64,000 bases of DNA from Asanoa sp. WMMD1127. GTDB lineage: Bacteria; Actinomycetota; Actinomycetes; Mycobacteriales; Micromonosporaceae. Positions 61,083 through 64,000 of the stretch are shown in pieces; within the stretch, counting starts at the first letter, position 1; every line of letters begins with the position of its first letter. The notes beneath the pieces were generated by a model. The model was not told the DNA's origin. It did no database searches and worked only from the letters and a program-made list of their open reading frames with translations. The position numbers were made by a program, and so were the translations under genes. The stretch covers positions 6,014,001-6,078,000 of the forward strand of contig NZ_JARUBP010000001.1 in NCBI RefSeq assembly GCF_029626225.1, given 5' to 3'.

Positions 61083-61245
61083 GGTCTGTCTCGAAGTCCT
61101 GACCGGGCTGCGGCGGACCCAGGCGCCGCCTGGAACCGCGCCGGTCACGACCGGATACAACACCGGTATCCGGCCGCGCCCGGCGCGGCCCCAGCCGGCG
61201 CCTGGGCCTCGCCTCGCTCCGGCCATGACTTCGAGACAGACCCTA
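61080..61245. mobile_element. 166-bp hairpin MITE
   Basis: The outer 19 bp TAGGGTCTGTCTCGAAGTC (61080-61098) are exactly repeated in inverse at 61227-61245. The inner sequence continues as an imperfect palindrome (e.g. CCAGGCGCCG, CCGCGCC, CCGGATAC on both arms) around a loop AACACCG, so nearly the whole element can fold into one hairpin with arms of about 80 bp. No transposase is present. Flanking TA dinucleotides fit a TA target duplication as made by IS630/Tc1- or some IS5-type transposases; the source is unknown. Both ends form stop codons of the convergent neighbours. Confidence 0.85.
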
Positions 61246-62148
61246 GCTCCGCCACTCCTCGATCGTCTCGATCGCCAGGCGGGCGAACAGCCGGAGGTCC
61301 GCCGGGTCGCTCGGGAAGTCCTCCCAGCCGTCGACCGTCACCACTGTCACGACGTCGCCGACGCGGACGATCACGGCGCGGAGGTCCCACTGCCGTTGGC
61401 CCTGCTTGACCACCTCCAGCACCTGGATCGCCTCGTCGCCGTAGGACGGTGGCGGCTCGGACGTGATCGTGGTGGTCAGGCCCTCCGCTGTGCGCGTGTC
61501 GCAGCTGTCCAGGTCCGCGCGCACGCGGCGCATCAGGTCGTCGGCGCCGCCGGGACGGTAGGCGATGATGGTCTGCGTGACCACGCCGGCCGGGACCGTG
61601 CCCTCGTCCTCCTCGTTCGCACCCTTGTAGATCTGGTTGAACGAGCGGCGCGCCGTCGACGCGGCGTCGTCCCGCAGCGGGTTGTCACACAGCATGGGCG
61701 CCTCGAGACCGGCGGGCGACGGCGACCGGGAATTGCCCTCCTTGGTCATGTCGCGCGGCAGGTCGAAGAACGCCCGCTCCGGGATCGACCTGATCACCGG
61801 GCGCGCCGAGGTGACCGACGGTGACGACGGCGACGCCGGCGACGCCGGCGACGCCGGCGGAGTGGTGGGCGCGGTCGTCGGCGGCGCCGAGGTGGCCGCG
61901 GGCAACGGCGTCGGCGTGGGCATCGCCGGGGCGGTCGGGCGCGGTGGCTCGGGCGGCGTCGTCGCCGGGCCGCCCAGCAGGGCCACGCCGCCGCCGGCGG
62001 TCAGGGCCGTGACGACCGCGCCGCCGACCACCGAGGCGCGGCGGCGGGCGTGCCGGTCGGCGGCCCGGCGCAGGTCGCCGGCGCTGGGCAGGCCGCTGCC
62101 GTCCACATCGGACGCGAGTGCCGCGTACCAGGTCTCCAGGTCACGCAT
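61243..62148 (-). CDS. Single-pass membrane protein cotranscribed with ECF sigma factor (probable anti-sigma-like partner)
   Basis: A 301-residue protein: cytoplasmic N-terminus of about 38 residues (MRDLETWYAALASDV, DLRRAADRHARRR), one membrane helix (about 39-60), a Pro/Thr/Ser-rich linker (about 62-115, including three ASP triplets) and an extracytoplasmic domain of about 180 residues that I do not recognise. It overlaps the sigma-factor gene by 8 bp, the position normally taken by an anti-sigma factor, although it lacks a zinc-binding HxxxCxxC motif. Its stop codon is supplied by the hairpin element. Confidence 0.7.
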   Translation of the reverse strand: MRDLETWYAALASDVDGSGLPSAGDLRRAADRHARRRASVVGGAVVTALTAGGGVALLGGPATTPPEPPRPTAPAMPTPTPLPAATSAPPTTAPTTPPASPASPASPSSPSVTSARPVIRSIPERAFFDLPRDMTKEGNSRSPSPAGLEAPMLCDNPLRDDAASTARRSFNQIYKGANEEDEGTVPAGVVTQTIIAYRPGGADDLMRRVRADLDSCDTRTAEGLTTTITSEPPPSYGDEAIQVLEVVKQGQRQWDLRAVIVRVGDVVTVVTVDGWEDFPSDPADLRLFARLAIETIEEWRS

Positions 62149-62644
62149 CCCGCACCTCCAGGTCGGTGTCCGCCGTGCCGAGTTGGGCCGCGAGGCGTTC
62201 GCGGCCGCGGGAGAGCCAGGACTTCACCGTGCCGGGCGGCGCGCCGGTCTCGGCCGCGATGTCCTCGATCGACATGTCGCAGAGGTAGTGCAGGGCCAGT
62301 GCCCGGCGGAGGTTGACCGGCAGGGCCCGGAGCGCGGTGACCAGCACGACCGTGTTCTCGCCCGGTGGTGGCGCGGGTGGCGGCGGGCCCGTGCGGCGCA
62401 GGAGCGCCGCCACCCCGCCGAGCCGGCGCCAGCGGTCGTTGGCCAGCCGGCTCACGACGAGTCGCACCCACGCCTCCGGCGCCGGGTGCGCCGCGACGGC
62501 CTCCCACCGCCGCCACGCCCGGGCGTACGCCTCCTGGACCGCGTCCTGCGCCTCCGTGGCGTCGCCGACGACGGCCACGGCGTAACGCAAGGTGCGGACG
62601 GCCGTCGTCCGGTAGAACTCGTCGAAACTTCCCGCGTCCCGCAC
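62141..62644 (-). CDS. SigE/SigM-type ECF RNA polymerase sigma factor
   Basis: A 167-residue sigma-70 factor. Region 2 covers about 7-72 (FDEFYRTTAVRTLRYAVAVVGDATEAQDAVQEAYARAW), a short Pro-rich linker follows, and region 4 is about 105-155 (LRALPVNLRRALALHYL, DIAAETGAPPGTVKSWLSRGRERL). ATG at 62644. The next gene, a single-pass membrane protein, starts inside its 3' end and probably regulates it. The target promoters are unknown. Confidence 0.92.
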   Translation of the reverse strand: MRDAGSFDEFYRTTAVRTLRYAVAVVGDATEAQDAVQEAYARAWRRWEAVAAHPAPEAWVRLVVSRLANDRWRRLGGVAALLRRTGPPPPAPPPGENTVVLVTALRALPVNLRRALALHYLCDMSIEDIAAETGAPPGTVKSWLSRGRERLAAQLGTADTDLEVRDA

Positions 62645-62786
62645 AGAAGAGCTCCTCCCCGTTTCGTAATCCTCTTACGGGCCGCGGGCCGGTCAGGTTG
62701 CGGGGCGCTCTGTCGTAAATCCGTTGCGACGGCCCCGCAGCCCGTGATGGGCTGGCCGAAACACCGACAGAAAGGAAATCTCCGAG

Positions 62787-62897
62787 ATGCGTGCAGCTCG
62801 CGTGTTCGTTCCGATGGCCTATATCCACGCCTTCGTAAAGGACCGCTCGCTTGCGTACGCTCAATCTCGGGATTCTCGCTCATGTCGACGCCGGTAA
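62787..62897 (+). CDS. Possible 36-residue leader ORF overlapping the GTPase gene
   Basis: ATG 62787 follows AAAGGA at a good distance and opens a 36-codon frame, rich in Arg and Ser at its end, that stops at TAA 62895-62897, 43 bp inside the following GTPase gene in another frame. The main gene starts with TTG and a weaker site. Short leaders govern induction of several ribosome-protection and methylase genes by translational or transcriptional attenuation, so a regulatory role is possible. Chance cannot be excluded. Confidence 0.4.
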   Translation: MRAARVFVPMAYIHAFVKDRSLAYAQSRDSRSCRRR

Positions 62898-64000
62898 GAC
62901 CAGCCTGACCGAGCGGCTCCTGCATGCCGCCGGCGTCATCGAAGCGCCCGGCAGTGTCGACGACGGCAGCACGCAGACCGACTCGCTCGCCCTCGAACGG
63001 CAGCGCGGCATCACCATCAAGTCCGCGGTGGTGTCGTTCCCGATCGACGGCGTCACCGTCAACCTGATCGACACGCCCGGCCACCCGGACTTCATCGCCG
63101 AGGTGGAGCGGGTGCTCGCCGTGCTCGACGGCGCCGTGCTGGTCGTCTCGGCCGTCGAGGGCGTGCAGCCGCAGACCCGGGTGCTGACCCGGGCGCTGCG
63201 CCGGCTCGGCATCCCGCTGCTCGTCTTCGTCAACAAGGTCGACCGCGCCGGCGCCCGGCCCGACGCGGTGGTCGCCGACCTCGCGCGCCGGCTCGGCCTG
63301 ACCCCGCAACCCATGGGGACCGTCCGTGGCGCCGGCGCCCGCGACGCCACCTTCCACGACGGCGCGGCGGGGCTGGTCGACCTGCTGGCGCAGCGGTCCG
63401 ACGCGGTGCTGCGGACGTTCGTCGACCACGGCCGTGTCGCCGCCGAGCGGCTCCGCGCCGAGCTCGCCGCCCAGACCGCCCAGGGCTGGATCCACCCGGT
63501 GTACGCCGGTTCCGCCATCACCGGCGCCGGCGTCGCCGAGCTGATGACGGGCATCCGCGACCTGCTGCCCACGGCGACAGGCGACCCGGCCGCCCCACCG
63601 TCCGGCGCCGTGTTCAAGGTGGAGCGCGGCGCGGCCGGCGAGCGACTCGCCTACGTGCGCATGTTCGACGGCACCCTCACCGTCCGCGACAAGGTCCAAA
63701 CAGGACAGGCGGAGGCCAAGGTCACGGGGATCGACGTGTTCGACGGCGGCGCCCGGGTGACCCGGCCGGCCGTGTCGGCGGGCCGGATCGCGGTGGTGCG
63801 CGGCCTCACCGGCGTCCGCGTCGGCGACCCGGTCGGCACGCCGCGTCCCGGCGCCCGCCGACACTTCCCGCCGCCGTCGCTGGAGACGGTGGTGGTCCCG
63901 GACCGGCCGGGCCGGGCCGGCGCGCTGCACGCCGCCCTCACCGAGCTCGCCGAGCAGGACCCGCTGATCAACCTGCGCCGCGACGACGTACGCGACGAGA
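62852..64000 (+). CDS. Otr(A)/Tet(M)-like ribosomal protection GTPase, N-terminal part
   Basis: An EF-G-like translational GTPase, 383 codons before the window edge. TTG 62852 gives the family start LNLGILAHVDAGKTSLTERLL with G1 AHVDAGKT (10-17), G2 RGITI (52-56), G3 DTPGH (74-78) and G4 NKVD (128-131). EF-Tu domain 2 begins near 240. Sequence details such as ALERQRGITIKSAV and SAVEGVQPQTR are closer to Otr(A)/Tet proteins than to EF-G. The product should remove tetracyclines from the ribosome or be a housekeeping relative; only the full gene and a test can tell. Confidence 0.88.

Noticed and set aside
61083-61245. Complete insertion sequence at the hairpin element
   Set aside because: Only 166 bp long, with no transposase frame; it can only be a non-autonomous element.

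Overview
The window is very GC-rich and dense with genes. Most synonymous third positions are G or C, and GTG/TTG starts, leaderless starts and 4-bp stop/start overlaps are common. Gene content (FUSC and MHYT membrane proteins, CGNR regulator, GH81 glucanase, LAL-type LuxR ATPase, CebR/AraR-style LacI operators, Otr(A)-like GTPase) indicates a soil actinobacterium, most likely Micromonosporaceae; that family assignment is inference. I see no rRNA, tRNA, CRISPR, phage or large biosynthetic cluster.

Layout. 0-2.1 kb: end of an FtsX-type permease with a coupled histidine kinase/NarL regulator pair, followed by an IS5-type transposase remnant. 2.4-7.6 kb: SDR-like protein, AraC regulator, TIGR03086 protein and a secreted modular GH81 beta-1,3-glucanase behind a GAGAGCGCTCTC operator. 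7.6-11.2 kb: ABC exporter, GNAT and DUF952 genes, all joined by 4-bp overlaps, divergent from an unusual HTH_38/winged-helix regulator with a set of CGTTG/CAACG half sites between them. 11.3-17.3 kb: MHYT protein, alditol-oxidase-like enzyme, hydrolase/TetR pair, FUSC protein. 17.3-24 kb is the odd part: long non-coding stretches and four separate tandem-repeat arrays (75 bp in-frame in the FUSC gene, 68 bp intergenic, about 52 bp intergenic, 48/51 bp in-frame in an MFS gene) around a dehydrogenase/TetR pair with twin palindromic operators and a GMC oxidoreductase.

24-31.4 kb: Gfo/Idh/MocA oxidoreductase, an MFS transporter fused to a universal-stress-like domain, and the glycerol operon glpF-glpK-glpD. 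31.9-49.7 kb: orphan histidine kinase, small membrane proteins, two tandem secreted peptidoglycan amidases, AraC/NmrA/SDR group, YbjQ protein, two tandem putative lipoproteins, a lipid kinase, a large LuxR ATPase regulator, VOC protein, two serine hydrolases and a methyltransferase.

49.7-58.9 kb is a complete L-arabinose locus: ChvE/MmsA/MmsB sugar ABC importer, LacI regulator, AraB, AraD and AraA. It has a perfect TGTTAGCGCTAACA operator at the promoter, a long hairpin after the binding-protein gene and a 14-bp-stem terminator after araA. 58.9-64 kb: LysR regulator, SnoaL-like protein, MerR/thioredoxin pair, a 166-bp hairpin MITE whose ends supply the stop codons of both neighbouring convergent genes, an ECF sigma factor with a membrane partner, and the start of an Otr(A)/Tet(M)-like ribosomal protection GTPase preceded by a short overlapping leader ORF.
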